Assembly: GCA_004213645.1 (NCBI GenBank)
Contig: SGZF01000002.1
Span: 33,008-97,007 of the forward strand
Direction: 5' to 3'
Origin: Flavobacteriales bacterium
GTDB taxonomy: Bacteria; Bacteroidota; Bacteroidia; Flavobacteriales; Flavobacteriaceae
DNA length: 64,000 nucleotides
In this document: positions 19,422 through 28,161 of the stretch, piece after piece
How positions within the stretch are numbered: the first letter of the stretch is position 1
Layout of the letters: each line of letters opens with the position of its first letter
Position numbers and translations under genes: made by a program
Notes under the pieces: model-generated
Databases searched by the model: none
The model's input: the letters and a program-made list of their open reading frames with translations, nothing else
What the model was told of the DNA's origin: nothing

Positions 19422-20183
19422 TTGATTGATACACATACCCATTTATACTTAGATCAGTTTAAAGATGACATTGATGATGTTATACAAAGAGCTATTTCAG
19501 TAGGTGTAGATAAATTTTATTTACCATCAATAAATTCAAAACAAAACCTTAGCATGCATAATTTACAAAAGAAATTTCCTAATAGGGTTTTCTGCATGAT
19601 AGGTCTTCATCCTTGTTACGTTGATAAAAACTACAAACTTGAAATTGATTTTATAAAAAAAAGAATTAAAGAATATCATTACACAGCTATTGGCGAAATA
19701 GGTATAGATCTATTTCATGAAAAAAAATATTTTAAACAGCAGGTTTATGCTTTTGAAGAACAAATTAAACTAGCAATTGAATATGATCTTCCAATAGTAA
19801 TTCATTCAAGAGAATCTTTTAAAGAAATTTTTCAAGTTCTTGAAAAATATAAATCGAATAAGCTAAGAGGAATATTTCATTGTTTTACAGGTGATATTGA
19901 TCAGGCAAATAAAATTATAGACTTAAATTTCCACCTTGGAATTGGAGGTGTTGTAACTTTTAAAAATGGAAAGATATCGGAATTTTTAAATCAAGTCCCT
20001 ATTGAAAAAATTGTATTAGAAACTGATTCACCATATCTTGCCCCCGCTCCTTATAGAGGAAAAAGAAATGAGAGTTCTTATATTGAATTAATTGCAAAGA
20101 AAATATCTGAAATATATAATATGGATTTAAAGGATGTGAGTGAGATTACAGATAAGACTGCACTTAAAATTTTTGGAACTTAA
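19422..20183 (+). CDS. tatD: TatD-family metal-dependent hydrolase
   Basis: This 253-residue TatD-family nuclease or hydrolase has metal ligands in the N-terminal IDTHTHLY, a Glu in GEIGID, and the C-terminal ETDSPYLAP. It probably acts as a cytoplasmic 3'-5' exonuclease or in D-aminoacyl-tRNA or repair metabolism, as proposed for the family. The start is TTG at 19422: an in-frame TAG at 19407 blocks extension, and the TTG yields the exact family N terminus. The sucB stop ends 1 nt earlier, which points to translational coupling. Confidence 0.9.
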   Translation: MIDTHTHLYLDQFKDDIDDVIQRAISVGVDKFYLPSINSKQNLSMHNLQKKFPNRVFCMIGLHPCYVDKNYKLEIDFIKKRIKEYHYTAIGEIGIDLFHEKKYFKQQVYAFEEQIKLAIEYDLPIVIHSRESFKEIFQVLEKYKSNKLRGIFHCFTGDIDQANKIIDLNFHLGIGGVVTFKNGKISEFLNQVPIEKIVLETDSPYLAPAPYRGKRNESSYIELIAKKISEIYNMDLKDVSEITDKTALKIFGT

Positions 20184-20193
20184 TTTATTAATT

Positions 20194-20280
20194 AGAGAGG
20201 TGGCCGAGTGGTTTAAGGCGCACGCTTGGAAAGCGTGTATTCTAGAAATGGAATCGAGGGTTCGAATCCCTTCCTCTCTG
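20194..20280 (+). tRNA. tRNA-Ser (anticodon GGA)
   Basis: The acceptor stem AGAGAGG (20194-20200) pairs perfectly with CCTCTCT (20273-20279), followed by discriminator G and CA. The anticodon stem CACGC/GCGTG encloses the loop TTGGAAA, giving anticodon GGA (codons TCC, TCT). A long variable arm and the GGTTCGAATCC T-loop region confirm a class II serine tRNA. It starts 10 nt after tatD. Confidence 0.97.
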
Positions 20281-20317
20281 CAACAATTAAATCTAATTAA
20301 ACCTTTTATTAAAAATC

Positions 20318-20920
20318 TTAATTTTTTAATGAGTTAATTTTTCTACTAAAAAATCTGAGTAATACCCCATATGCAGGAAGAAAAAAAATAAGTCCAATTA
20401 AAATCTTCAATATTGTTTGAGTTCCAGCAATTTCAAACCAGTTATTAGACATATAAATATCGTCAGAGTTATAAAAAGCTGTAAAAAAGAAAGTATAGGA
20501 GTCAATAATATTTGAAACTATTGTTGATAATGCTGGAGCTATCCACCAGGAGGCGTATTTCTCTCTTATAAATTGAAAAGCATTTATGTCAATTAATACT
20601 CCAATTGCATATGCTATTCCACTAGCAATTCCAATCCTTATGGAAACAGATGCAGGATTCTCCTCAAGATATAGAATAAGAATTGATGAAATAATTGCAA
20701 ATGGAAATGAAAAAGTAATAGTCTTTTGAGCCATAGACTTACCTATTAACCTTATTGTAAGATCTGTTGCAACAACTATTAATGGAAAACTAAATGCAGC
20801 CCATGTAATCTTAAAACTATAAAATTCAATTGGAATTGAAACTAATACATTTGAAAGCGTAATAATGCTTATGTGAAAAATAACAAGCAATGGTAATAAA
20901 CTAATTTTCTTTTTTAACAT
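20318..20920 (-). CDS. yhhQ: YhhQ/VUT-family queuosine-precursor transporter
   Basis: This 200-residue inner-membrane protein with about six hydrophobic segments aligns with E. coli YhhQ: an N-terminal [13 protein letters not shown], then [19 protein letters not shown], then a [10 protein letters not shown] block and the C-terminal [13 protein letters not shown]. YhhQ imports 7-cyano- or 7-aminomethyl-7-deazaguanine for queuosine in tRNA. It is 11 nt downstream of a Gpt-like phosphoribosyltransferase gene, so the two appear to be an operon. No preQ1 riboswitch was recognised upstream. Confidence 0.88.
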   Translation of the reverse strand: MLKKKISLLPLLVIFHISIITLSNVLVSIPIEFYSFKITWAAFSFPLIVVATDLTIRLIGKSMAQKTITFSFPFAIISSILILYLEENPASVSIRIGIASGIAYAIGVLIDINAFQFIREKYASWWIAPALSTIVSNIIDSYTFFFTAFYNSDDIYMSNNWFEIAGTQTILKILIGLIFFLPAYGVLLRFFSRKINSLKN

Positions 20921-20931
20921 TTATTATATAT

Positions 20932-21366
20932 TTACCACCAATTTTCCCATGGAAAAACATACCAAATTGGATTTTCTTTTTTATTGATTATTTGACCATG
21001 ATATTCAATTTTAGTTTTACTTGAAATGTTATTTATTAATGCTGCATAGCGTATGTCAGCATTGGTATTATCAAATGTTTCTTTTACAATAGTAAAAGTT
21101 TTACCTGTATCATTAATATCATCAATTATAAGTGCAGACTTAAACTTTTTTAGAGTATTAACTGATATTTTTTGATTATCTATAGATTTAATATCAACCA
21201 TCTTATGTGGCTTATTTAAAAAATGTGAAAGATAAACTCCAGGTATACAACCACCTCTATTAATGCTTACTATGATTTCAGGGTTAAACCCTGAAATATC
21301 TATTTGCTTAACTATCTCTTTAAGTGCATATTTTATCTCATCAACTGAGATTATACTTTTTTTCAT
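20932..21366 (-). CDS. Gpt-like purine phosphoribosyltransferase
   Basis: This 144-residue type I phosphoribosyltransferase carries the PRPP-binding motif ALIIDDINDTGKT (about residues 79-91) and an N-terminal SINRGG loop. The C-terminal IWYVFPWENWW resembles the base-binding region of xanthine/guanine PRTases. It probably converts a free purine base and PRPP to a nucleotide. It is somewhat shorter than E. coli Gpt (152). It sits 11 nt upstream of the yhhQ-like gene. The pairing suggests salvage of an imported base, although the known queuosine route needs no PRTase, so ordinary purine salvage is the safer reading. Confidence 0.75.
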   Translation of the reverse strand: MKKSIISVDEIKYALKEIVKQIDISGFNPEIIVSINRGGCIPGVYLSHFLNKPHKMVDIKSIDNQKISVNTLKKFKSALIIDDINDTGKTFTIVKETFDNTNADIRYAALINNISSKTKIEYHGQIINKKENPIWYVFPWENWW

Positions 21367-21440
21367 TTAAAGAATAATTTTAATTTAACTAAATATAAAA
21401 AAACAGTACTATTTTTAATTAACTTGATAAAATTTTTTTA

Positions 21441-23900
21441 GTGAACTTTATTAAATATATTTCTAAGCTTCAATTTACTTTGTTTGCTTTTACAATTCTT
21501 TTTTTTGCATGTAATATGCATGGTGAAGATTCATGGGAAACTATAAAACCTTTACCATTAGATCCTCAAATTGAGTCTCAAATTGATGAAATACTTCCTA
21601 AACTAACTTTAGAACAAAAAGTGGGACAAGTAATTCAGGGGGATAGTGACTCAGTAACTCCTGAAGATGTCAAGAAATATAGGTTAGGATCTGTGTTAAG
21701 TGGTGGTAATTCTGCTCCAGGTCCACTAAATTATGCAGAAACAAAAGCATGGTTGGAATTAGCTGATAAATACTTTAATTCATCAATTGATGATGAAGGA
21801 GTTGAAATAGCTATACCAATTATATGGGGAATTGATGCTGTACATGGACATGCAAACTTAAAAGGTGCAATAATATTCCCTCATAATATTGGTTTAGGTG
21901 CTACAAACAATCCTGAACTAATTGAAAAAATTGCTAAAATCACTGCTCATGAGTTAACTGTATCTGGTCATGATTGGACTTTTGCTCCAACATTAGCAGT
22001 CCCACAAGATCTTAGATGGGGGAGAAGCTATGAGGGATTTTCTGAAGACCCTAAAATTGTAAAGTCTTATGGAAATAGAATTGTTATTGGTTTACAAGGT
22101 AAGTTTGGATCTGAAGATTTCATGGGTAATGGAAAAGTGATTTCAAGTGCAAAGCATTTTTTAGCAGATGGAGCTACAGAAAATGGAGTAGATCAGGGTG
22201 ATGCTTTACTAAGTGAAAATGAATTAAGTAAAATACACGCTGCAGGTTATTATAGTTCAATACCTGCTGGTGTACAAACCGTAATGGCCTCTTTCTCAAG
22301 TTGGAATGGAAGAAAACTTCATGGAGATAAAGAAATTTTAACTGATATTTTAAAGAAAAAAATGGGGTTCAATGGGTTTGTTGTAGGTGATTGGAATGGT
22401 CATGGTCAAGTCCCGGGTTGTGTAAATACAGATTGCCCTCAATCTTTAAATGCTGGTTTAGACATGTATATGGCTCCAGATAGTTGGAAAGGACTTTACG
22501 AAAGCACATTACAACATGTAAAAGATGAAACTATCCCAATTGAACGTTTGGATGATGCTGTTAGAAGAATTTTGAGAGTCAAACTTGCATCTGGAATTTT
22601 TCAAAAAGGTCCACCAAGCTCTAGAGTAAATGCAGGAAATGAAAGTCTTTTGGCAATGCCAGAGCATAGAGAAATTGCAAGACAATCTGTAAGAGAGTCT
22701 ATGGTATTACTTAAAAATAATAATAATGTATTGCCAATTGATCCTTCAAAAAAAATATTAGTTATTGGAGATGGTGCTGCAAGTATTTCAAAAGCTAGTG
22801 GAGGTTGGACTCTTTCTTGGCAGGGAAATAATCATACTAATGAAGAGTTCCCGAATGGAGAATCTATTCTCGACGGAATTAAAGAAATTGTTAACAATGC
22901 AGGTGGAACAGTGATTTTTTCAGAAGAGGGTGATACTTCTATAAGAGCAGACATAGTTATAGCAATTTATGGAGAAGATTCTTATGCGGAATTTCAAGGA
23001 GATAGAGAAAACCTAGATTTTATTCCAAATGGATTTGATACTACTAAGTTAAAAGTGTACAAAAACATTGGTATTCCAGTTATATCAGTCTTCTTATCTG
23101 GTCGTCCTATGTGGACAAATCCAGAAATTAATAATTCAGATTCATTTATTGCAGCTTGGTTACCGGGGAGCGAGGGTGGAGGTGTTGCTGATATGCTTTT
23201 TCAGACAGATCCATCATACGATTTCAAAGGTAAATTATCTTTTACCTGGCCATCCTCTGCTGTAGTGTCAGAAAACAATAATGAGGGATTATATGAATTG
23301 GGATATGGACTCACATACAATAATAAAGATCAGATTGATTTATTATCTGAAAATTCTGGATTAGAAAATTCTGATATTTTATCAACTGGAGTTTATTTTA
23401 ATAAGGGTTATTCGATTCCTCCCTGGAGCTTATGGTTAATTTCTGGAGATCTAGAAAAACAAATTGCAAGTTTTCCAACATCTGTTGGAGGGCTCATTAT
23501 TAGTAAGACTGATCATCTAGCTCAAGAAGATGCTTTGAGAATTAATTGGACAAAAGGAGATGAAACTAGATACTTACCCTCATTTAATGGTGATTATTTT
23601 CGAATTTCCTCTGCTAAGACAGACGATATAACGCGACAGTCTAATGGTGCAATGAAACTTGCTTTTTTCGCAAAATCATTTACTAGCTCTGATGAAATAA
23701 TTGAAATTGGTCAATGTGATAATCAAATTGATTGTAACAAAACCATACAAATCAAAATTACTGATAATTGGCAGGAATATATGATTAGCTTAAAAGATTT
23801 TGAGAAACTTGGAATAGATATGTCAAATATTACTTCACCTATTTTAGTTAAGGCCAATCAAGGAGTTGATATTGGATTAAGTAATATTCGCTTAGAATAA
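21441..23900 (+). CDS. GH3 exo-beta-glucanase / beta-glucosidase lipoprotein
   Basis: This 819-residue glycoside hydrolase family 3 protein resembles ExoP and CelD exo-1,3/1,4-beta-glucanases. Residues 1-24 form a lipoprotein signal ending FFAC (C24 acylated). The GH3 N domain follows, with the KHFLADG motif near 239 and nucleophile D317 in VVGDWNGHG. The GH3 C domain then leads to a C-terminal galactose-binding-like domain (about 680-819). It would release glucose from beta-glucans such as laminarin at the cell surface or periplasm. The start is GTG at 21441. It stands alone: no SusC/SusD pair or other CAZyme is nearby. Confidence 0.9.
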   Translation: MNFIKYISKLQFTLFAFTILFFACNMHGEDSWETIKPLPLDPQIESQIDEILPKLTLEQKVGQVIQGDSDSVTPEDVKKYRLGSVLSGGNSAPGPLNYAETKAWLELADKYFNSSIDDEGVEIAIPIIWGIDAVHGHANLKGAIIFPHNIGLGATNNPELIEKIAKITAHELTVSGHDWTFAPTLAVPQDLRWGRSYEGFSEDPKIVKSYGNRIVIGLQGKFGSEDFMGNGKVISSAKHFLADGATENGVDQGDALLSENELSKIHAAGYYSSIPAGVQTVMASFSSWNGRKLHGDKEILTDILKKKMGFNGFVVGDWNGHGQVPGCVNTDCPQSLNAGLDMYMAPDSWKGLYESTLQHVKDETIPIERLDDAVRRILRVKLASGIFQKGPPSSRVNAGNESLLAMPEHREIARQSVRESMVLLKNNNNVLPIDPSKKILVIGDGAASISKASGGWTLSWQGNNHTNEEFPNGESILDGIKEIVNNAGGTVIFSEEGDTSIRADIVIAIYGEDSYAEFQGDRENLDFIPNGFDTTKLKVYKNIGIPVISVFLSGRPMWTNPEINNSDSFIAAWLPGSEGGGVADMLFQTDPSYDFKGKLSFTWPSSAVVSENNNEGLYELGYGLTYNNKDQIDLLSENSGLENSDILSTGVYFNKGYSIPPWSLWLISGDLEKQIASFPTSVGGLIISKTDHLAQEDALRINWTKGDETRYLPSFNGDYFRISSAKTDDITRQSNGAMKLAFFAKSFTSSDEIIEIGQCDNQIDCNKTIQIKITDNWQEYMISLKDFEKLGIDMSNITSPILVKANQGVDIGLSNIRLE

Positions 23901-23946
23901 CAATTTTCTAAAATTAAAATTTATTACCTTGAAAAAAAACCTAAGT

Positions 23947-24954
23947 ATGTTTAACTCAAAAATATCTGGATTAGGAAAGTACCTCCCAGAAAACACTGTA
24001 ACTAACGATGATCTCTCTAAAATTATGGATACTTCAAGTGAGTGGATTATAGAAAGAACTGGAATCAATGAGAGAAGGCATATTAAAAAAGGAGATGGAA
24101 ATACAACTGCTACTATGGGAGTTAAGGCAGCAAAAATTGCTATTGAAAGAGCTGGTATCGACAAAAACGATATTGATTTAATACTCTTTGCAACCTTAAG
24201 TCCGGACTATTATTTTCCTGGAAGTGGAGTCTTAGTTCAAGAACTATTAGATATACCCACTTGCCCTGCTATGGACATAAGAAATCAATGTTCAGGTTTT
24301 ATATACGCTATTGCAACTGCTGATCAATTCATAAAGTCTGGAATGTATAAAAACATACTTGTTATTGGTTCTGAAAATCACTCTGGAGGACTTGACATGT
24401 CTACCAGAGGTAGAGGGGTTTCAGTGATTTTTGGTGATGGATCTGGAGCAGCAGTTCTTTCAAGAGAGGAAGATTTAAGTCAAGGTATTCTGTCTTCTCA
24501 TCTTCATTCAGAGGGAAAATATGCCGAAGAACTTTCATTGATTGGACCAAGTACAAATCGCTGGGTTCCCGAAATTCTTGATGCAAATGACCCTGAAGAT
24601 ATTTCATATTATCCTAACATGAATGGTCAATTGGTTTTTAAAAATGCAGTTGTACGTTTTTCTGAGGTAATTATGGAAGGTTTAACTCACAATAATTTAG
24701 GTCCTGAAAAGATTGATATGTTAATCCCTCATCAAGCGAATCTTCGGATCTCTCAATTTATACAAAAGAAATTTGGTCTTTCAGAAGATAAGGTTTTTAA
24801 TAATATCCAGAAATATGGAAATACAACCGCAGGCTCTATCCCTATTGCTTTAACAGAAGCTTGGGAGGATGGAAAAATTAAGCAAGGAGACATAGTTGTT
24901 CTCGCAGCTTTTGGAAGTGGGTTCACATGGGGAAGTTCTATTATTAGGTGGTAA
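23947..24954 (+). CDS. fabH: 3-oxoacyl-ACP synthase III
   Basis: This 335-residue KAS III condensing enzyme starts fatty acid synthesis by joining an acyl-CoA primer to malonyl-ACP. The triad is present: C115 in NQCSGF, His in PHQANLRI and Asn in YGNTTAGS. An upstream in-frame TTG at 23929 would add six residues (MKKNLS), but I prefer the ATG at 23947, which matches the usual start close to the first strand (KISGLGKYLPE). It lies alone between the GH3 gene (46 nt) and the exbB unit, and is followed by a weak hairpin. Confidence 0.92.
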   Translation: MFNSKISGLGKYLPENTVTNDDLSKIMDTSSEWIIERTGINERRHIKKGDGNTTATMGVKAAKIAIERAGIDKNDIDLILFATLSPDYYFPGSGVLVQELLDIPTCPAMDIRNQCSGFIYAIATADQFIKSGMYKNILVIGSENHSGGLDMSTRGRGVSVIFGDGSGAAVLSREEDLSQGILSSHLHSEGKYAEELSLIGPSTNRWVPEILDANDPEDISYYPNMNGQLVFKNAVVRFSEVIMEGLTHNNLGPEKIDMLIPHQANLRISQFIQKKFGLSEDKVFNNIQKYGNTTAGSIPIALTEAWEDGKIKQGDIVVLAAFGSGFTWGSSIIRW

Positions 24955-24966
24955 CAGTATGTTTTT

Positions 24967-25001
24967 ATTGAATTAGTTAATTTTTTAAATTCAATGTTTT
25001 T
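24967..25001 (+). terminator. Possible terminator after fabH
   Basis: An 8-bp inverted repeat, ATTGAATT (24967-24974) and AATTCAAT (24988-24995), is followed by G and five T. The stem is AT-rich, so termination strength is doubtful, but its place between fabH and a new promoter at 25090 fits. Confidence 0.4.
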
Positions 25002-25089
25002 GATATTCTATTTAAAAAACCCTCAAATACTCTTAAAAATAATAGAATTTTTTCTTTTATATAAAGAAATATTTAGGTCAAAAAAAAAG

Positions 25090-25120
25090 TTTGAATCGTT
25101 TAATAATTTTTATATCTTTC
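25090..25120 (+). promoter_or_regulatory. Promoter for the exbB-exbD operon
   Basis: TTTG (25090-25093) and TATCTTTC (25113-25120) are separated by 19 nt, close to the Bacteroidota consensus TTTG-N19-21-TAnnTTTG with one mismatch in the last base. Transcription would begin near 25124. This sits downstream of an upstream in-frame ATG at 24994, which is therefore unlikely to be the true start of the ExbB gene. Confidence 0.55.
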
Positions 25121-25149
25121 TATTCTCAATTATTGAAAAATATAGAAAA

Positions 25150-25926
25150 ATGAAAAAAATATTATTTGCCTTAATCCTTTCTGTTTTTGTTGTTTCATCA
25201 TTCACTAATAACATTTATGCAAACTCAGTTAATAGCTCAATTACTATTCAGGATTCACAAGACGAACCAATGATGGAAACTTCCGGTGAAGCTTCTGCGG
25301 GTTTTACACAAGAGTTAAAGAAACGTTTTATTGAAGGAGGTCCAGGCTTCATGGGGATTGTTTTAATCTGTCTTATTCTTGGTTTAGCAATTTCAATTGA
25401 AAGAATTATTTACTTGAACTTATCTACAACCAACTCAAACAAACTAACAGATGAAGTAGAGGAAGCACTTAAATCTGGTGGTGTTGAAGCTGCTAAAGAA
25501 GTATGTAGAAATACTAAAGGTCCTGTTGCTTCGATCTTTTATCAAGGATTAGACCGAGCTAAAGATGGAGTTGAAAGTGCTGAGAAAGCAGTAATATCTT
25601 ATGGTGGAGTTCAAATGGGACAATTAGAAAAAAATGTTTCATGGATTTCTCTTTTTATAGCTCTGGCACCTATGCTTGGTTTCATGGGAACTGTTATCGG
25701 GATGATTAACGCTTTCGACAGAATTGAAGCTGCTGGGGATATGCAACCTTCTCTTGTAGCGGGTGGTATTAAAATAGCTCTTTTAACAACAGTCTTTGGA
25801 CTAATAGTTGCAATTATACTTCAAGTATTTTACAACTATATCGTAGCTAAAATTGATTCTATAGTCAACGACATGGAAGACGCATCAATTACTTTAATTG
25901 ATATTCTTTCAGCTCAAAAAAAATAA
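25150..25926 (+). CDS. exbB: MotA/TolQ/ExbB proton channel protein
   Basis: This 258-residue ExbB/TolQ-type inner-membrane channel uses proton flow to energise TonB-like or Tol systems. A signal-like hydrophobic stretch lies at residues 1-25. It is followed by TM1 (GIVLICLILGLAISIERII) and two conserved TM helices near the end, with SLFIALAPMLGFMGTVIGMINAF and GIKIALLTTVFGLIVAI. The open frame extends up to an ATG at 24994, but those 52 extra residues are low-complexity and cross the promoter, so I place the start at 25150. It heads an operon with a small membrane protein and two ExbD genes. Confidence 0.88.
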   Translation: MKKILFALILSVFVVSSFTNNIYANSVNSSITIQDSQDEPMMETSGEASAGFTQELKKRFIEGGPGFMGIVLICLILGLAISIERIIYLNLSTTNSNKLTDEVEEALKSGGVEAAKEVCRNTKGPVASIFYQGLDRAKDGVESAEKAVISYGGVQMGQLEKNVSWISLFIALAPMLGFMGTVIGMINAFDRIEAAGDMQPSLVAGGIKIALLTTVFGLIVAIILQVFYNYIVAKIDSIVNDMEDASITLIDILSAQKK

Positions 25927-25932
25927 TAAATT

Positions 25933-26382
25933 ATGAATCTTGAAAAAATAACTAGAATAGGGTGCATTTCTCTTGGAGTCCTAGGTTTGGTCTTCTTGTC
26001 AATTGTTTTTATTAATGGGGATGACTCAATAAAAATGGCTGCTGCATCTGGAAATTTTGGATCAATAACACCTATTATTATTCTTAGTCAAATAATTTTA
26101 TTGATAGCGATAACTGTTACATTAGTTTTTTCATTAAGAGGTATTTCAAAAGATAAAGCAAAAATGAAAAATGCATTAAAGTCTTTGGGTTTATTTCTCA
26201 TTGTTATTGTAATTGCTTTTTTACTTTCAAGTGGAGTAGAGACTCCCATGAGAGATGGTGAAGTACTTTCAGCTTTTGGTTCAAAATTAGTTGGGACAGG
26301 CATTAGAGTATTCTATATTTTATCTATTGTTGCTGTTGGTCTTATGATTTTTCCAGGATCAAAAAGATTATTTAAAAAATAA
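25933..26382 (+). CDS. Small four-helix membrane protein of the ExbBD operon
   Basis: I do not recognise a named family for this 149-residue protein. It has four predicted membrane helices (about residues 9-27, 46-68, 84-101 and 121-142), short loops, and a basic tail GSKRLFKK. It sits 6 nt after exbB and 3 nt before the first exbD, so it is co-transcribed and probably works with the proton channel complex. Similar unnamed proteins occur at this position in flavobacterial exbB-exbD operons. No catalytic or binding motif is visible. Confidence 0.75.
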   Translation: MNLEKITRIGCISLGVLGLVFLSIVFINGDDSIKMAAASGNFGSITPIIILSQIILLIAITVTLVFSLRGISKDKAKMKNALKSLGLFLIVIVIAFLLSSGVETPMRDGEVLSAFGSKLVGTGIRVFYILSIVAVGLMIFPGSKRLFKK

Positions 26383-26385
26383 GAT

Positions 26386-27009
26386 ATGGCCAAAAGAAAA
26401 GCTCCAGAGGTTAATGCAGGGTCAATGGCTGATATTGCCTTTTTACTTTTAATTTTCTTTTTAGTTACTACAACTATTGAAACAGATAGTGGAATAAATA
26501 GAAAACTTCCTCCCATGGAAGATCAAATAGACCCTCCAATTATTAGAGAAAAAAATATTTTTACTGTAGTTGTTAATAAGAATAATCAGCTACTAGTTGA
26601 AGAGTCTCTAACTGATATTAAAGACCTTAGAGGTTTAGCAGTAGATTTTCTAGACAATGGTGGAGGATCAGGTGAAGAAGCTTGCGATTACTGTCAAGGT
26701 AACCGTGATCCTAGATCTTCAGATAATCCAGATAAAGCTATTATTTCATTAAAAAATGATAGAGAAACTGAATATAAAGTCTATATAGCAGTTCAAAACG
26801 AGTTGGTTGCTGCATACAATGAACTTAGAAATAGGGAATTTTCAAGATTAAATCCTAATTTAGGTATTTCATATGTTGAAGCTGATCTAATTTATAGTGA
26901 TCCAAGAACGTCATTAGATGATAAAACTAGTTTGAAAGAAAAGCTTGACGTCGTAAAATTATTATATCCTCAAAAATTATCAGAGGCTGAACCAAGTAAA
27001 GTAAATTAA
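26386..27009 (+). CDS. exbD: ExbD/TolR-family protein (first copy)
   Basis: This 207-residue ExbD/TolR protein has one N-terminal membrane helix with the proton-path aspartate in SMADIAFLLLIFFLVTT (about D17). It is followed by a periplasmic domain opening with NRKLPP. The periplasmic part carries an inserted acidic segment containing CDYCQGNRD, whose two cysteines could form a disulfide. It lies 3 nt after the four-helix protein and 2 nt before the second ExbD. Two different ExbDs in one operon suggest a mixed ExbB-ExbD complex. Confidence 0.88.
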   Translation: MAKRKAPEVNAGSMADIAFLLLIFFLVTTTIETDSGINRKLPPMEDQIDPPIIREKNIFTVVVNKNNQLLVEESLTDIKDLRGLAVDFLDNGGGSGEEACDYCQGNRDPRSSDNPDKAIISLKNDRETEYKVYIAVQNELVAAYNELRNREFSRLNPNLGISYVEADLIYSDPRTSLDDKTSLKEKLDVVKLLYPQKLSEAEPSKVN

Positions 27010-27011
27010 AT

Positions 27012-27494
27012 ATGGCAAAGTTTAATAAAAAGAAAAGTGGAGATCTTCCGGCAATATCAACGGCTTCGTTACCAGATATAGTTTTTATGTTGTTATTCTT
27101 TTTCATGGTAGCTACAGTTATGCGTGATAGTACCTTAATGGTACAAAATACTCTTCCTGCGGCTGATCAAATTCAGAAATTAGATAAAAAAGATAGAGTT
27201 ATATACATCTATGCAGGTAAACCTTCTAGTAGATATGTTGATACTTATGGTACTCAGGCAAGAATTCAACTGAATGATAAATTTGGAACTGTAGAAGAGG
27301 TTGGAGCATTTGTGCTTGCAGAGAGAGCTGCTAAGCGTCAGGAGCTTCAAAACGTTCTTACTACTGCGTTAAAAGTTGACAGTGATACAAAGATGGGTAT
27401 TATTAGTGATATTAAGCAAGAGTTAAGAAAAGTAAATGCTCTTAAGCTAAATTATACGACCAGAGTTGGAGACTACACCCAAAATTTTAATTAG
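27012..27494 (+). CDS. exbD: ExbD/TolR-family protein (second copy)
   Basis: This 160-residue ExbD/TolR paralogue has the membrane helix with its conserved aspartate in SLPDIVFMLLFFFMVATVM (about D21), preceded by a basic cytoplasmic end. The periplasmic domain differs from the first copy and lacks its cysteine insert. It lies 2 nt after the first exbD, and its end overlaps the barrel gene that follows. Together with exbB it should form a proton-driven motor for outer-membrane transport or Tol-Pal-like work. Confidence 0.88.
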   Translation: MAKFNKKKSGDLPAISTASLPDIVFMLLFFFMVATVMRDSTLMVQNTLPAADQIQKLDKKDRVIYIYAGKPSSRYVDTYGTQARIQLNDKFGTVEEVGAFVLAERAAKRQELQNVLTTALKVDSDTKMGIISDIKQELRKVNALKLNYTTRVGDYTQNFN

Positions 27495-28161
27495 AAGAAA
27501 TTTAATTTTTTTAATTTACCTATTATCACCCTTTCTATACAGTCAGTATCAGACTGAACCCTCAAATGTCTCATATAAAGAAGATCAAATATATTTTGGT
27601 TCAAGTTATTTTATTCAAAGCGAATCTATTCAAGACTTTAAACAAAATGGTTTCTCAGGTAACTTTCAATTTGGTTTTATTCGTGATATTAGTTTGAATA
27701 AAAATTCAACACAAGCTTTAGGTATAGGTTTGGGTTTTGAAAGAAACTTTTTTAATTCCAATATTCAACCCAATAATGACAATAATAAAATTAATTACAG
27801 GATTGTTGTTAGTAGATTCCTTGAATCTAAAAACGAGTTATCCTTTTCATCAATTGTACTTCCAATTGAATTTAGATGGAGACGCTCATCAATAGATAAT
27901 TACAAGTTTTGGAGAATATACTCTGGCTTCAAAATAAAGAAAAACTTTCCTATATATTCAAACCCTTCATATGGGTCAGAACTAAAAATTAATGAAATTG
28001 AAGATTGGACAACCTCTTTTTATCTAAATACAGGTTACAATACTTGGAATATATCTTTGGAATATGATTTGATACCAATAATAAAAGATAAAAAAACAGA
28101 AGATGGGAATGATTTAAATATAAGTTTCTTTAGACTTGGATTAATTTTCTATATCCTATAA
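27466..28161 (+). CDS. PorT-like outer-membrane beta-barrel protein
   Basis: This 231-residue exported protein has a hydrophobic signal (LIFLIYLLSPFLYSQ) after a basic start, then amphipathic strands with many aromatic residues. It ends in a C-terminal strand with an aromatic pattern (RLGLIFYIL), as in small Bacteroidota barrels called PorT or porin family. The only sensible start is TTG at 27466, inside the last codons of the second exbD (29-nt overlap); an unusual initiation codon further in cannot be excluded. The stop overlaps the convergent rpoN by 6 nt. PorT proper helps type IX secretion, but a specific role here is unproven. Confidence 0.65.
   Translation: METTPKILIRRNLIFLIYLLSPFLYSQYQTEPSNVSYKEDQIYFGSSYFIQSESIQDFKQNGFSGNFQFGFIRDISLNKNSTQALGIGLGFERNFFNSNIQPNNDNNKINYRIVVSRFLESKNELSFSSIVLPIEFRWRRSSIDNYKFWRIYSGFKIKKNFPIYSNPSYGSELKINEIEDWTTSFYLNTGYNTWNISLEYDLIPIIKDKKTEDGNDLNISFFRLGLIFYIL

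Noticed and set aside
20140..20337. 65-codon plus-strand frame spanning the tRNA-Ser gene
   Set aside because: It runs through the tRNA and the tatD 3' end in another frame and has no protein-like features.
23929..23946. TTG start adding six residues to FabH
   Set aside because: The ATG at 23947 matches the family N terminus; the TTG adds only a lysine-rich stretch.
24994..25149. 52-residue N-terminal extension of the ExbB frame from an upstream ATG
   Set aside because: The extra residues are low-complexity and the stretch contains a good TTTG-N19-TATCTTTC promoter; the ATG at 25150 starts a normal signal-like helix.
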